Notes: generated from the sequence alone by a model not told the origin. A stretch of DNA of 41,999 nucleotides from an uncultured Bacteroidota bacterium (GCA_903839875.1 CAIMDZ010000053.1:1-41999), one strand, 5' to 3'. Shown: positions 9,901 to 17,604, counted from the stretch's first letter. Translations and numbers: made by a program.

Positions 9901-12106
9901 AAACAGTCTCACTCCCAATCATATTGGAGGCGCAACCTGTCGCAGGGTCAGTGGCTGTGGCGGTATAAATGCCGGTTGTTGTCTGGTAACCAAAGTCAAT
10001 AGCTGCTCCGGTTCCGGTTACGGCACTGCCAACCGGTGAACCACCCAGGAATAATTGATATAAGACCCCTGTAGCTGATGCCGCTAATCCGATATGAACA
10101 CCGGGACTACCAACACAATACCCCCCACCACCGGTCATAGGAATAGCTGCCGGAAGCGATGAGACAGTTACTGTTGCACTGCCGGTCATGTTAGAACTGC
10201 ATCCGGTTGCCGGGTTATAGGCGAAAACAGTATAGGTGCCTCCTATTGTCTGAAGACCAAAACTGATGGCGCCACCTGTGCCGCCTGCCGGGCCACCTAC
10301 TATTGTAGTAGTTCCCCTGTAGAGCTGGTACAACACACCAACATCAGAACTGCTGAGCCCAACAGCAATACCACCCCCTCCTCCAGCGCAGAAAAGGCCA
10401 CCACCAGTTACCGAATAAACATTAGGCAACGGATTTATGGTAACAGTTACACTCCCGCTCATATTGTTTACACAACCCGTTGTCGCATTTGTGCCCACTA
10501 CTGTATAGATTCCTAATCCTGTTTGTAATCCAAAGCTGAGTGCGGCGCCAGTACCTCCCACCGGGCTGCCTAAGGGCGAACCTGCAAAATAAAGCTGGTA
10601 ATTAATGCCATATGTAGAAGCGCTGAGGCCAACCGCCGCGCCGGATCCGCCGGCACAGTAACCGCCCCCTCCTGTAACTCCAAACACCATTGGCAAAGGA
10701 TTTATTCCGACAGTGGCGCTGCCAATCATATTTTGAACACATGAAGTGGTGGCGTTTGTTGCAACGCAGGTGTATGTGCCCGGGGCCATTTTAAGACCAA
10801 AATCAAGCGGTGATCCTGTTCCGGCAACGGGGCTGCCGGTAGCAGTGCCGCCAAGGAATAACTGGTAGTTGACGCCTATAGTGGAATTACTGAGCCCTAC
10901 ATGTACTCCGGTACCGCCAAAACAAAAGGTACCGCCACCTGTAATTGTATATGCTGTTGGTAAAGGATTGATGCTAATAGTAACACTGCCGGTCATATTA
11001 TTGGTGCAGGTAGTAAATCCACCCATCTGGGCTACAACTGTATAAACCCCTGCAAGTGTTTGCAATCCGAAACTGATGGGACCGCCTGTTCCAGGCACAA
11101 TCATTCCTGCTACCGGTAATCCGCCCCTGTATAATTTATAATTAACCCCTAAATCAGTACTGCTCATGCCTACTGCCACGCCAGTTCCTCCGGTGCAATA
11201 ACTTCCACCACCCGTGACTGTATAAACATTAGGTAAAGGATAAATAGTTACAGTTTCGCTGCCAGACATGTTGCTGACACATCCTGTTATAGCATTGGTT
11301 GCAGTTGCCGTGTAAGTGCCGGCTGTGGTCTGCAAACCAAAACTAAGTGCTGCGCCAATTCCTGCAACCGGACTGCCCACTGGTGATCCTGCAAGATAAA
11401 GCTGGTAATTAATGCCCACCGCTGAGCCCACGAGGCCAACATTAACTCCCGACCCGCCGGAGCAATAACCACCACCGCCGCTCATCGCAATTATCGCAGG
11501 GTGGGGGCTACCCGGTGGGCATACAGGTATTGGATTAAACGCCATCTGGAAGACAATTAAATTGCTTCCACCGGTGTGTTGTATCGTAATACTGGTTATT
11601 GGACCGGGAATATCAACCTGGCTGTTAGGCGTTCCGGTAAGGTCTCCTGCATTAGTCAGATTTCCGCCCGAAATTACGTTCAGCGTAAAATCGCTGCAAA
11701 TGCTGGCGCCGGCGCTGATGTTGGCTCCCGTTATTGTGTAGGGAGAACCGTTGACTATAAAATGCCCCGTGGTGAGCGTATTGACAGCCGGGCCATTCAT
11801 GTACTGCATCTGCAATGCAGATACGGGCGATGAAAATGTAAACGTATAAGATGATCCCGGGTTTAACCAGAAAAAATTGGCAGATGTACAAGTGCCAGCA
11901 TAGGACACAGATCCTGAGCTGGTTGTAGTTACACTCACACTCCCATATGCTGTTGTGCCGGACGAATTGGTTACCTGTGTGTATTGCGCAAAACCTTGCA
12001 GGCCAATTAAAATTAAACTCAAAAACAGAATTGATTTGCCAGGAAAAGATTTTTTCTGTCCTTCGCGGCTTAATAGCTTACTAAAGAGTAAAATTCGCTG
12101 TTTCAT
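6953..12106 (-). CDS. Giant T9SS surface protein with 15 tandem GGGxYC repeats (paralog B)
   Basis: The 1717-residue protein starts at MKQRILLFSKLL; the ATG 54 bp upstream adds no signal character. A signal peptide (SILFLSLILIGLQGFAQ) is followed by a ~160-residue N-terminal domain like that of paralog A, fifteen ~89-residue repeats (~204-1540) opening TGGGxYC, a Big_2-like Ig domain (VAPGASITLTGSIGGGTW) and a T9SS type A domain (VAPNPNHGTFTIKG). Expected location is the cell surface. The N- and C-terminal domains are close matches to paralog A, so the pair arose by gene duplication followed by repeat gain or loss. Repeat 5 has a one-residue insertion (GGGGGI), and repeat 10 has GSGG in place of GGG. 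Confidence 0.92.
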   Translation of the reverse strand: MKQRILLFSKLLSREGQKKSFPGKSILFLSLILIGLQGFAQYTQVTNSSGTTAYGSVSVTTTSSGSVSYAGTCTSANFFWLNPGSSYTFTFSSPVSALQMQYMNGPAVNTLTTGHFIVNGSPYTITGANISAGASICSDFTLNVISGGNLTNAGDLTGTPNSQVDIPGPITSITIQHTGGSNLIVFQMAFNPIPVCPPGSPHPAIIAMSGGGGYCSGGSGVNVGLVGSAVGINYQLYLAGSPVGSPVAGIGAALSFGLQTTAGTYTATATNAITGCVSNMSGSETVTIYPLPNVYTVTGGGSYCTGGTGVAVGMSSTDLGVNYKLYRGGLPVAGMIVPGTGGPISFGLQTLAGVYTVVAQMGGFTTCTNNMTGSVTISINPLPTAYTITGGGTFCFGGTGVHVGLSNSTIGVNYQLFLGGTATGSPVAGTGSPLDFGLKMAPGTYTCVATNATTSCVQNMIGSATVGINPLPMVFGVTGGGGYCAGGSGAAVGLSASTYGINYQLYFAGSPLGSPVGGTGAALSFGLQTGLGIYTVVGTNATTGCVNNMSGSVTVTINPLPNVYSVTGGGLFCAGGGGGIAVGLSSSDVGVLYQLYRGTTTIVGGPAGGTGGAISFGLQTIGGTYTVFAYNPATGCSSNMTGSATVTVSSLPAAIPMTGGGGYCVGSPGVHIGLAASATGVLYQLFLGGSPVGSAVTGTGAAIDFGYQTTTGIYTATATDPATGCASNMIGSETVYIYSLPVVYTVTGGGSYCAGGSGVIVGLSGSDLLVNYQLYLGGSPVVGALVAGTGSAISFGLRTAAGVYTVVATNGTITGCVSNMAGSVTVAINPLPAQYTVTGGGSYCSGSTGVHVGLAGSAVGVNYQLYRGTVAVGSAMAGTGSALDFGLQTTSGTYSVVATNATTACVSNMTGTVSVSINSLPVALTVTGGGGYCVGGTGALVGLAGSVYGISYQLFNGGSPAGSPLSGTGAGLSFGLQTTPGTYTVVATNTTTGCTNTMAGSATVYINPLPTVYTMTGSGGYCAGGTGLHVGLSGSNTGVLYQLYRGTSGVGSPMAGTGSALDFGVFTTAGAYTVIATTSGSLCVNNMSGTTTISINPLPTAFTVTGGGAYCTGGTGVSVSLAGSQSGVNYQLYRSSTATGSPVAGTGTGITFGLQTTAGTYSVLATDATTGCVSTMTGTVSVSVISTPAAYTVTGGGGYCAGGTGMPVYLSGSQVGVNYQLFNGGSAVGIPVAGTGAAISYGLFTTAGTYTVVGTSAAGGCTNNMTGSVTIIVNPLPNAYTITGGGSYCSGGSGIAIGLTTSDAGINYQLYRGTTAVGSLVSGTGTVISFGSQTTAGTYSVIAINPTTGCTRTMSGTVTISVTSAPAIVTVTGGGGYCSGGSGVHVGLNASAVGVSYQLYRGGSAVGSPVAGAGSALDFGLQTTAGTYTATASNGCISTMSGSATVYVYALPTVYTVTGGGSYCAGTWGVHVGLSGSNSGISYKLYLSGTPVGSAVSGTGSPLDFGLFTGAGTYTVVATASGTGCTVNMTGSATIAVNPNPTVTGSIYTVAPGASITLTGSIGGGTWSSSSTAIASVGATTGIVNGVSLGTVIIYYTLTTGCLGSQTVMVTATGHRETPPDNNGIVTTTGISNISVAPNPNHGTFTIKGSLSSNEDRELMLEITNMAGQLVYSNKITALSGDINETVQLNSTIANGMYLLSLRSATENKVVHIVVEQ
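7487..11497 (-). repeat. Fifteen-unit tandem repeat array in paralog B with five-unit super-period
   Basis: Fifteen ~267-bp units. Units B6-B9 resemble B1-B4 more than their neighbours: B1/B6 share AxxMxGGGGYC and the GSETV linker; B2/B7 share the SxxDL form with an inserted V-A or V-G after the LYxGG segment; B3/B8 share HVGL with LDFG; B4/B9 share the YGI form with LSFG. B10 and B15 share SGSN with LDFG. The super-period of five units is about 1.33 kb. Confidence 0.8.
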
Positions 12107-12322
12107 ATTCGTCACGTTTTGATTGAATCCGAAAAATAGTAAAGATTTCGGGGAAATCATATGCTTCTTAAAAATAATGTTAACAATTTATTAAAACATT
12201 AGGTGTGAATATGTAGTAATTGGAATTAAATTAAGTTATTTAATCGTAAATGAACTATACAAATAACAAAATACAATAAATATAACTGCCCCGAAAAATA
12301 CTCATAATAGCAGCATATTAAT

Positions 12323-13009
12323 TTATCGCCTGAAATAAGAAATAATCAATAATAATAACAGGTAATAGACAATAAATTGGATGATACTCAGGAATAGATT
12401 CTTTTTCCAGTCAGGGCTAAGGATCATACCAAAAAAAATTCCTGCAACAAACCCGGTAAGATGACCTAAGTAAGAAGTATGGGAACTTCCAATTATAGTG
12501 CTATTATTATCCCTGATAAATCCCCCGATATTTAATAAAAGGAAGGTAAAACCTGCTACTCCGACAGGCATTGGCAATAAATTCAATAATAAAGAAAATC
12601 GCCATGGATCAAATAACATAAGTGTGGCAAGAATACAACTAATGGCTCCTGATGCTCCGAGGCTTGGTTCATTATGTGGATAGTAAAAGACGCTTATAAA
12701 CATACTTATTGCTCCGCCTGCTAAAAAAATAACCAGCAATAAAAAAGAGCCTGTCCTGTTTTCGATCGCTCTTCCAAAGAGAAACAGGAATAACATATTA
12801 CCCAATAAATGGCCTGCACTTGCATGCATGAATAAAGCAGTAAAAACACTCCACCACTTACCATTAACGAAGATATTATCATAGCTGCAGGTTAATGAAT
12901 AATCCTTTTGTTTGGTTAGGTAAACAATACAGCAAACAAGTATCAATAACAGAGTGGCCTGCATTTGCCGGAAGAAGCTTTTTTTTTCAGTGGAAGGAAC
13001 TGTATTCAT
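12323..13009 (-). CDS. Rhomboid-family intramembrane serine protease
   Basis: The 228-residue product has about six hydrophobic membrane segments and the rhomboid signature residues: HASAGHLLGNMLFLFLFG (HxxxN in helix 2), the catalytic serine in SLGASGAISC, and the catalytic histidine in YLGHLTGFVAG. Rhomboids cleave single-pass membrane proteins inside the inner membrane; no substrate can be inferred. A MITE-like element ends only 34 bases upstream of the start codon, so the promoter may lie in or beyond it. This is a compact form without the N-terminal extension of the second rhomboid at 30714-31751. Confidence 0.9.
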   Translation of the reverse strand: MNTVPSTEKKSFFRQMQATLLLILVCCIVYLTKQKDYSLTCSYDNIFVNGKWWSVFTALFMHASAGHLLGNMLFLFLFGRAIENRTGSFLLLVIFLAGGAISMFISVFYYPHNEPSLGASGAISCILATLMLFDPWRFSLLLNLLPMPVGVAGFTFLLLNIGGFIRDNNSTIIGSSHTSYLGHLTGFVAGIFFGMILSPDWKKNLFLSIIQFIVYYLLLLLIISYFRR

Positions 13010-13042
13010 TTCAAATTACAAGTATAAATAAATATCCCCTTA

Positions 13043-13225
13043 GTGAAGATGTCAAAATAAATCCTTCGAAGTTGGGTAGTTGTTTTTCTTTTATGCGAGG
13101 CGAAAAATCTGCGAATAGCAAGCTATTTATCCCGATAGCTATCGGGATTGCAACGAAGCAGAAATGGAAAAGAACATTCAAACCTGCCTGCCGGCAGGCA
13201 GTAGGATTTATTTTGTCATCTTCAC
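13043..13225. mobile_element. MITE-like palindromic element, copy 1 (183 bp)
   Basis: The ends are inverted repeats: GTGAAGATGTCAAAATAAAT (from 13043) against the complement of the sequence ending at 13225, differing at about 2 of 25 positions. The element is flanked on both sides by TTA (13040-13042 and 13226-13228), a target duplication. Inside are two smaller hairpins: AATAGC/GCTATT (13114-13127) and the perfect palindrome CCCGATAGCTATCGGG (13131-13146), plus a GCCTGCCGGCAGGC-type palindrome near 13180-13200. Related to copies at 29915-30071 and 41904 onward. It has no coding capacity, so it would be mobilised in trans. It lies between the SGNH gene and the rhomboid. Confidence 0.75.
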
Positions 13226-13264
13226 TTATCTTCAAGTTGGCATTCCCCTTGAAAATTGTGCAAG

Positions 13265-14638
13265 CTACCATTTGAAAAACTTATCCCTAAATACTACCTG
13301 CCCGTTTTCTGCAAGTGAAATGAAGAAAACCCCATTGGGCAATTCTGAAAGGTCTGTTTCCTGTTTTTGTTGATGACAGGTTGTGGAATGATAAACCACC
13401 CTGCCAATACTATTATAAATGACCAGGTCATAAGAATGTGATAAAAAGGAAGGGCTGCTGATACTCAAGGCTCCGTGGGAAGGGTTTGGCGCAATTGTAA
13501 ATTCATCAGAGGCTGGTTGCTGATGAATTATCCCGGTTGGATAGATAGTTACTACAGAATGTAGCGTATCGCTCTTGCCGCAATTAATAGCTGCCAGAAA
13601 TACATCGTATGTGCCGGCTGAACTGTAATGATGTGCAGGGCTGTTAACCACTGAATACTGGCCATCACCAAAACTCCAGAAGTAAGAAGCAGCGTTAACA
13701 GATGAATTAGTAAACGTCACATTGTTTCCTGTTCCGGCAGAAGAAGTAAAAAGGGCGGCTGGATCATATTTTCCGATGTGCCATTTAGCCATGCTGTCAT
13801 AAACAACATGCCTTACGGCTGTTCTGATGTTGGCAGCATCTGCCGATGGGAGTGTGAAATCGTAGGAAATCAGCATCGGGTCTTTTTTAAAAATGGCTGT
13901 ATAGAAACAACAGGCTGCTGCATAAGTACCGGCTTCGGTCGGGTGGCTCTCATCTGCCTGGTATAATTCAATGGCAGGGTAGTGGTCCCTTATATATCGC
14001 CGAACAGCGCCAACAGGCGAAACTACACTGTTGTTGCTATCCGCCATCATCATATACCTTAGGTATAACAGGCTGTCCATCCCGGTATAGGTGCAAACCG
14101 GCGGCCACGTCGGGCAGTTCATTGTATCTCCGTTCTTACGGCCCCATGTCATATAAAACATAGTTTTACCACAGGAATTCTCTGCATGAATCAAACTGTC
14201 CAGGTACCTGGCATATGGAAACACTTCGGTATCTACTTCAGCAAAAGAAAAGGAAGGCAACTGGCTTTGTTCCTGCAAAACAACATAGTCCCAGGTGCCT
14301 GTGGCTATCTTGCTTAAAGTTGTACTGTTTTGTATATGCATTTCAAGCGTGTAACCGCCTATAGCATTAGCGTCATAAACCAAAGTGTCACAGGCTGATG
14401 CTGCAACATTAGCCGTTATCAGCGGAAGATTATTTACATAGGTATAGCTGTTGCCAATAAAAAGCACGTTGTATTTATGATTGTTAACCGGTTGGGCGGA
14501 GGCTGTAAAACATGAGGATATGAAAAACGCCAGGAGTAATACTGTTTGTATAGCAGCAATGGAAAATTGTTGTGAAATAAAATATAAAAGGGGCGTTTTA
14601 ATAAATCGTAACCGGCAGCAGTTTGGGTTATTGCTCAT
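13265..14638 (-). CDS. Secreted SGNH-hydrolase-like protein with PKD and T9SS sorting domains
   Basis: The 457-residue product has a signal segment (TVLLLAFFISSCFTASAQ, to ~residue 49). An SGNH/GDSL-like domain (~54-290) follows, with block I IGNSYT (likely nucleophile Ser), the Gly of NAIGGYTLEMH and the terminal DESHPT (Asp-x-x-His pair). Next come a PKD domain (~300-375; YFWSFGDGQYS and HHYSSAGTYDVFLAA) and a T9SS type A domain (IAPNPSHGALSI to the C-terminus). It is expected to be an extracellular or surface-held esterase or deacylase acting on a glycan or ester; the substrate is not determinable. The N-terminus is long (~30 residues before the hydrophobic core), so a later start is possible, but no better ATG precedes the core. 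Confidence 0.85.
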   Translation of the reverse strand: MSNNPNCCRLRFIKTPLLYFISQQFSIAAIQTVLLLAFFISSCFTASAQPVNNHKYNVLFIGNSYTYVNNLPLITANVAASACDTLVYDANAIGGYTLEMHIQNSTTLSKIATGTWDYVVLQEQSQLPSFSFAEVDTEVFPYARYLDSLIHAENSCGKTMFYMTWGRKNGDTMNCPTWPPVCTYTGMDSLLYLRYMMMADSNNSVVSPVGAVRRYIRDHYPAIELYQADESHPTEAGTYAAACCFYTAIFKKDPMLISYDFTLPSADAANIRTAVRHVVYDSMAKWHIGKYDPAALFTSSAGTGNNVTFTNSSVNAASYFWSFGDGQYSVVNSPAHHYSSAGTYDVFLAAINCGKSDTLHSVVTIYPTGIIHQQPASDEFTIAPNPSHGALSISSPSFLSHSYDLVIYNSIGRVVYHSTTCHQQKQETDLSELPNGVFFISLAENGQVVFRDKFFKW

Positions 14639-14686
14639 GAGTGGAAATTAAACGCAAAGGTAAACACAGAAACTAAATATTTGCGC

Positions 14687-14766
14687 AAAATATTGCACGC
14701 AAAGTACCTAAGTTTAAAGCTGGTAAGGACTTTGTAACAAAGATGGGTAAGGCAGGTAAGAAATAG
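14687..14766 (+). pseudogene. C-terminal remnant of an HU-type DNA-binding protein gene
   Basis: The plus-strand frame ending at the TAG at 14764-14766 reads ARKVPKFKAGKDFV and then a Lys/Gly-rich tail. This matches the C-terminal signature of HU proteins (pkFkaGk). The frame is blocked by a stop upstream, and nothing like the HU N-terminus or arm (RNPxTG) is intact, although a degraded RKGKHRN-like string precedes the stop. It is too short to function and is interpreted as a leftover of a gene lost when the flanks were rearranged next to the tRNA. Confidence 0.55.
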
Positions 14767-14939
14767 TGCATCACAGTAATTGTTTCTTGCTTTCCTTAAG
14801 AGAGAAATGTGAACTTTTGGCGGAAATCTTAATAAAAAATCCTGCCTTTCTTGCCTCAACCAAAATATTCAATTGTTTAAACCATAAAACGAAAAACACT
14901 TGAAAGCCGCTGCTGTTAAGTGTTTCAGTTTATCATCAG

Positions 14940-15011
14940 TGGCCTCGCCAGGAATCGAACCTGGATCTGGAGCTTCGGAAACTCTTATACTATCCATTGT
15001 ACTACGAGGCC
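14940..15011 (-). tRNA. tRNA-Arg (anticodon CCG)
   Basis: The reverse strand gives a 72-nt cloverleaf. The 7-bp acceptor is GGCCTCG/CGAGGCC with discriminator A. The D stem is GTAC/GTAT with loop AATGGATA. The anticodon loop is TTCCGAA, so the anticodon is CCG (Arg, codon CGG). The T arm is CCAGG-TTCGATT-CCTGG. CCA is not encoded. The anticodon stem has weak ends (an A-C mismatch and a T-G pair). The 5' half (nt 1-31 plus one flanking base) is duplicated 5.1 kb away at 20105-20136, so the gene is the attachment site of an integrated element whose DNA now forms its 5' flank and probably its promoter. Confidence 0.93.
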
Positions 15012-15012
15012 A
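14981..15012. repeat. Attachment-site repeat, left (within tRNA-Arg)
   Basis: The 32 bp are identical to 20105-20136. They cover tRNA nucleotides 1-31 and one base 5' of the gene. Identity stops at 14980 (A, against T in the right copy) and at 15013 (A, against T). Confidence 0.9.
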
Positions 15013-15052
15013 ACTTAATTAATTAGTAATCAATCAGTTGTAATTTTTAATC

Positions 15053-15105
15053 GTCCCCCACTTTTATAAATTTTACAGAAATGTCCCCCACTTGTACCCC
15101 ACATT
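15053..15105. promoter_or_regulatory. Putative integrase arm-type sites, left end
   Basis: Three related direct motifs: GTCCCCCACTTTT at 15053-15065, TGTCCCCCACTT at 15082-15093 and GTACCCCACATT at 15094-15105. The same motif recurs near the other end at 20001-20025. They lie 40-95 bases from the core repeat and directly before the integrase gene -7 box, so binding there could also repress that gene (inference). Confidence 0.55.
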
Positions 15106-15108
15106 TTG

Positions 15109-15116
15109 TATGTTTG
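15109..15116 (+). promoter_or_regulatory. -7 box of the integrase-like gene
   Basis: TATGTTTG fits the Bacteroidota -7 consensus TAnnTTTG and lies 24 bases before the ATG at 15141. It abuts the last arm-like motif. No clear -33 box is seen. Confidence 0.45.
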
Positions 15117-15140
15117 CTATAAATAAAATCGCTAAAATTC

Positions 15141-16079
15141 ATGAATAGCCAAACATACATTACCTGCTATAAAAAAAGTGCTGCGGATACTATCGGTTAT
15201 TTGTTTTTACAGAGCAAAGGTAGAAAAAATAGGAAGAAGAAAGCATTAGGCATCGCTATTAAATATAGCCACTTTAAAAACTACTGGAATGAAAAAGACC
15301 AGCGGTTTAGAAGTGGCATGGAACATTATAAGTTACTCAATGAGAAAATTGAAAAAGCATTTGAGGAAAACACAAAAGAAACCGGTGAAATAAAAGAAAC
15401 CATCAAAATCGTTAAGCAATCGTTCTTATCATACTGGGATAGGCAGATAGAGTTAATACCGAACCAGGGTTCAAAAGGAAAGCATGTCGTAGTAAAAAAG
15501 AAGTTAGAAACATACTTGCAATCAATAAAAAAACCCGATATAAACTTTGCTGACCTTACCCCAGAATTTATTGCGGATTTGCATTATCAATTCAAGACAG
15601 ATAGGGCATTAACGACCAGCAGCGTTAATAGTTACATGAAACTAATTAACAATGTCGTTAAAATTAGAACGAATATATTTACTCTAAACGAACTAAAAAA
15701 ACATATCAGGCGAAGTGTAAAGGATTATATAAAAAGACGAAACGAGCAAGAGTATTATGAAGGCAAAGAAAACGAAACAATTAACTACATAACATTTTTT
15801 GAAACTACAAAGGATTTTTTTAATTCGCAGCACACAAACAAAATTGTTGATACTAATTTCTACGCTGGCATTCATTTTCATTTATTTATTACTGGTGTTA
15901 ATGAGAATTACATTAATGAACTTAAATACCTTATAGAGCATCAAAAAAACAAAATAGGGTGTATATCAAAAATCAACAGCGTAAAAGCAGAGAAATTAGA
16001 TTTTGATTTTAAGACTTATCACGTTAAGCAAATGATGTTCGGATATAGCCCGCAATTGATTTTAAAGAACTACTTATAG
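15141..16079 (+). CDS. Tyrosine-integrase relative lacking catalytic residues
   Basis: The 312-residue product has an N-terminal arm-binding-like region (~1-85; SHFKNYWNEKDQRFRSG then LLNEKIEKAFEE, as in Bacteroidota integrases). A core-binding SAM-like domain (~105-200) follows, with INFADLTPEFIADLHYQF and SSVNSYMKLINNVVKI. After that, HFHLFITGVNENYINELKYL aligns in style with the FLFSxYxRGMNFxDxAxLK block of active integrases, but the catalytic Arg position is Thr. The protein ends about 60 residues later, without the H-x-x-R and Tyr motifs. Active relatives are about 400 residues long. It may be a decayed integrase or a DNA-binding accessory factor. No frame of the following 270 bases restores the missing half. 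Confidence 0.75.
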   Translation: MNSQTYITCYKKSAADTIGYLFLQSKGRKNRKKKALGIAIKYSHFKNYWNEKDQRFRSGMEHYKLLNEKIEKAFEENTKETGEIKETIKIVKQSFLSYWDRQIELIPNQGSKGKHVVVKKKLETYLQSIKKPDINFADLTPEFIADLHYQFKTDRALTTSSVNSYMKLINNVVKIRTNIFTLNELKKHIRRSVKDYIKRRNEQEYYEGKENETINYITFFETTKDFFNSQHTNKIVDTNFYAGIHFHLFITGVNENYINELKYLIEHQKNKIGCISKINSVKAEKLDFDFKTYHVKQMMFGYSPQLILKNYL

Positions 16080-16350
16080 CAGTTCAAAATTAAGCCCGTT
16101 TAACTTGTTGCTATACTTCGTGTCAGTTTGCCCGCAAATAAGCCCAAAGGGTGTCAGGAATAGCAAGAAATACGCTTGTCGGGAGTTCGTTCAGGTGATT
16201 ATCAATTATCGGAACTGAAAACAATTTACTTGCCGTGATATACCCTATAAACAGCGGTCATATTTATATGTGAAAAATACCGAAATAAATACTGATTTTC
16301 CTTTGCCGATTGAGAATTTATCCGTCCATTAGCCATCTAAAATAAATTGT

Positions 16351-16620
16351 ATGACTAAAAAGACAGAGGTAAAAAAGGTGGCTATTGTAGCACCAATGAA
16401 AATTGAAATGATAAACATTTTCAAAACCACATACGGCTATTGGAGGCACTGGGTTAAGTACATCCTGAAAGATGGTGGGGTTCTTAAATTTCGTTTCGTT
16501 AAAGACGCTGAAAGTTATAATGGCAAAATAGCAATTGCCAAACCAGAAGTAGAAAAAGCAAAGAAGGTCCTTGCTGACTACAAAACTAAAAACCCTGATA
16601 CGGTTGAAATGTGGCGGTAG
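16351..16620 (+). CDS. Small basic protein of unknown function
   Basis: The 89-residue, lysine-rich product (MTKKTEVKKVAIVAPMKIEM start) has a predicted strand-helix mix and a YGYWRHWVKYILKDGG segment. It has no signal peptide or membrane segment, and I recognise no family. It lies inside the integrated element, ends at a bidirectional terminator and converges with the GIY-YIG gene. The 270 bases before it contain no gene. Confidence 0.6.
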   Translation: MTKKTEVKKVAIVAPMKIEMINIFKTTYGYWRHWVKYILKDGGVLKFRFVKDAESYNGKIAIAKPEVEKAKKVLADYKTKNPDTVEMWR

Positions 16621-16642
16621 TTCACATGCTTCCCATTAAATG

Positions 16643-16673
16643 AAAAGCCATCTCTAAACGGAAATGGCTTTTT
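16643..16673. terminator. Bidirectional terminator
   Basis: AAAAGCCAT (16643-16651) pairs with ATGGCTTTT (16664-16672), flanked by A and T runs. It sits between the convergent 89-residue gene and the GIY-YIG gene. Confidence 0.75.
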
Positions 16674-16676
16674 ATT

Positions 16677-17546
16677 TTACAAGGAAGACGATTGAATAAA
16701 CTCTCTTAATTTTTTACTGATTTCTGTTACAGCAAGATTTTTTACTTCATAAATTCTTTTGCCATTTTCCATTATGTAAACATATGCAGTATTCACAAAC
16801 TCACGTTTTGAGGCTTCGGCGGTTTTACCTCTCCTTTTTAAAAAGTCTAACCAATTTGCTTCCATCTCATCACCTAAACCTATTTCACAACGACCGTATT
16901 TGCATTCAAAACTAATTACTCTCCCATCAGGCGATTTACCGCCCATTATTTTGGTTGCATTTAAGTCGCTAAAAATATCCGAATCCACAGATTGGATTAA
17001 TTGCATAATATGCATTTCCGTTTGCCGCTTTGTGTCTTTAATCTCATCTTCCCTTGTGGTTCGTGGGACAGAGTTAATTACATCTCTCAACTCTGGATAT
17101 TTACCAACGGCAAATTCTATACTTATTTTTCCTTTATCTATTTCATCAAGGGTCCGTAGTTTGGTTCGTGAAATTTTATTGTACTCATTTAGTCCACCAT
17201 CTAATAAATTCGTTAATGGCCCATAAGGTACTAACACACTATTTCCGTCAAGCACCACATACCCTTTTAAGTAACTCCTACCTATTCTATCAATCAGTAT
17301 TTCTTCTAAAAAGAAAGCAGCCTCTTCATTGACGTTGCGTATGTAGTAAATAATTTTCACTTCATTATTTGCGTCTAAAATTTCTTGTATTTTATCTATC
17401 TTACTATCGTTTCCTTGTCCGATTATTTTTTTCTCTTTTAAATGTTGCTCCGCCCTATTCCCTTTCCCTTTTCCGATATAAAAAACTTCTTTTGTTGTAG
17501 GATTGATTAAGCCATACACATAGTATTCATTTGAGTTAATATCCAT
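16677..17546 (-). CDS. GIY-YIG nuclease-domain protein (COG3680/LEM-3-like type)
   Basis: The 289-residue product starts with a GIY-YIG catalytic domain: YYVYGLINP (residues ~8-16), VFYIGKGKGNRAEQH (~21-35, with the conserved Arg and His) and, after ~55 residues, the acidic NEEAAFFLEEILIDRIG that supplies the metal-binding Glu. The GKGxGxR form resembles the stand-alone COG3680/LEM-3 group more than UvrC or homing enzymes (from memory). The C-terminal ~190 residues (basic KDTKRQTEMHIMQLI, then FECKYGRCEIGLGDEMEANW and a terminal helix) are of unknown fold and could select the target. It is expected to cut or nick nucleic acid. It is transcribed head-to-head with the 110-residue gene from overlapping promoters. 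A role in defence or element maintenance is inference. Confidence 0.8.
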   Translation of the reverse strand: MDINSNEYYVYGLINPTTKEVFYIGKGKGNRAEQHLKEKKIIGQGNDSKIDKIQEILDANNEVKIIYYIRNVNEEAAFFLEEILIDRIGRSYLKGYVVLDGNSVLVPYGPLTNLLDGGLNEYNKISRTKLRTLDEIDKGKISIEFAVGKYPELRDVINSVPRTTREDEIKDTKRQTEMHIMQLIQSVDSDIFSDLNATKIMGGKSPDGRVISFECKYGRCEIGLGDEMEANWLDFLKRRGKTAEASKREFVNTAYVYIMENGKRIYEVKNLAVTEISKKLREFIQSSSL

Positions 17547-17604
17547 TGCCAGTTTTTGAAGTGATTTATTTGGTTGTATACTTTACTTTTTTATTTTGAA
17601 TTAC

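Noticed and set aside
3568-11497. Possible CRISPR array because of regular repetition
   Set aside because: The periodicity is ~265 bp, fully coding and in frame; there are no short identical repeats with unique spacers and no cas genes.
14635-14859. Minus-strand open frame upstream of the SGNH gene
   Set aside because: No signal, no family features, and it overlaps the HU remnant on the other strand; regarded as chance.
16081-16220. Open frame after the integrase-like gene as a possible frameshifted catalytic half
   Set aside because: Translated in all three frames; the open one (~45 codons) contains no H-x-x-R or Tyr motif and no integrase-like pattern.
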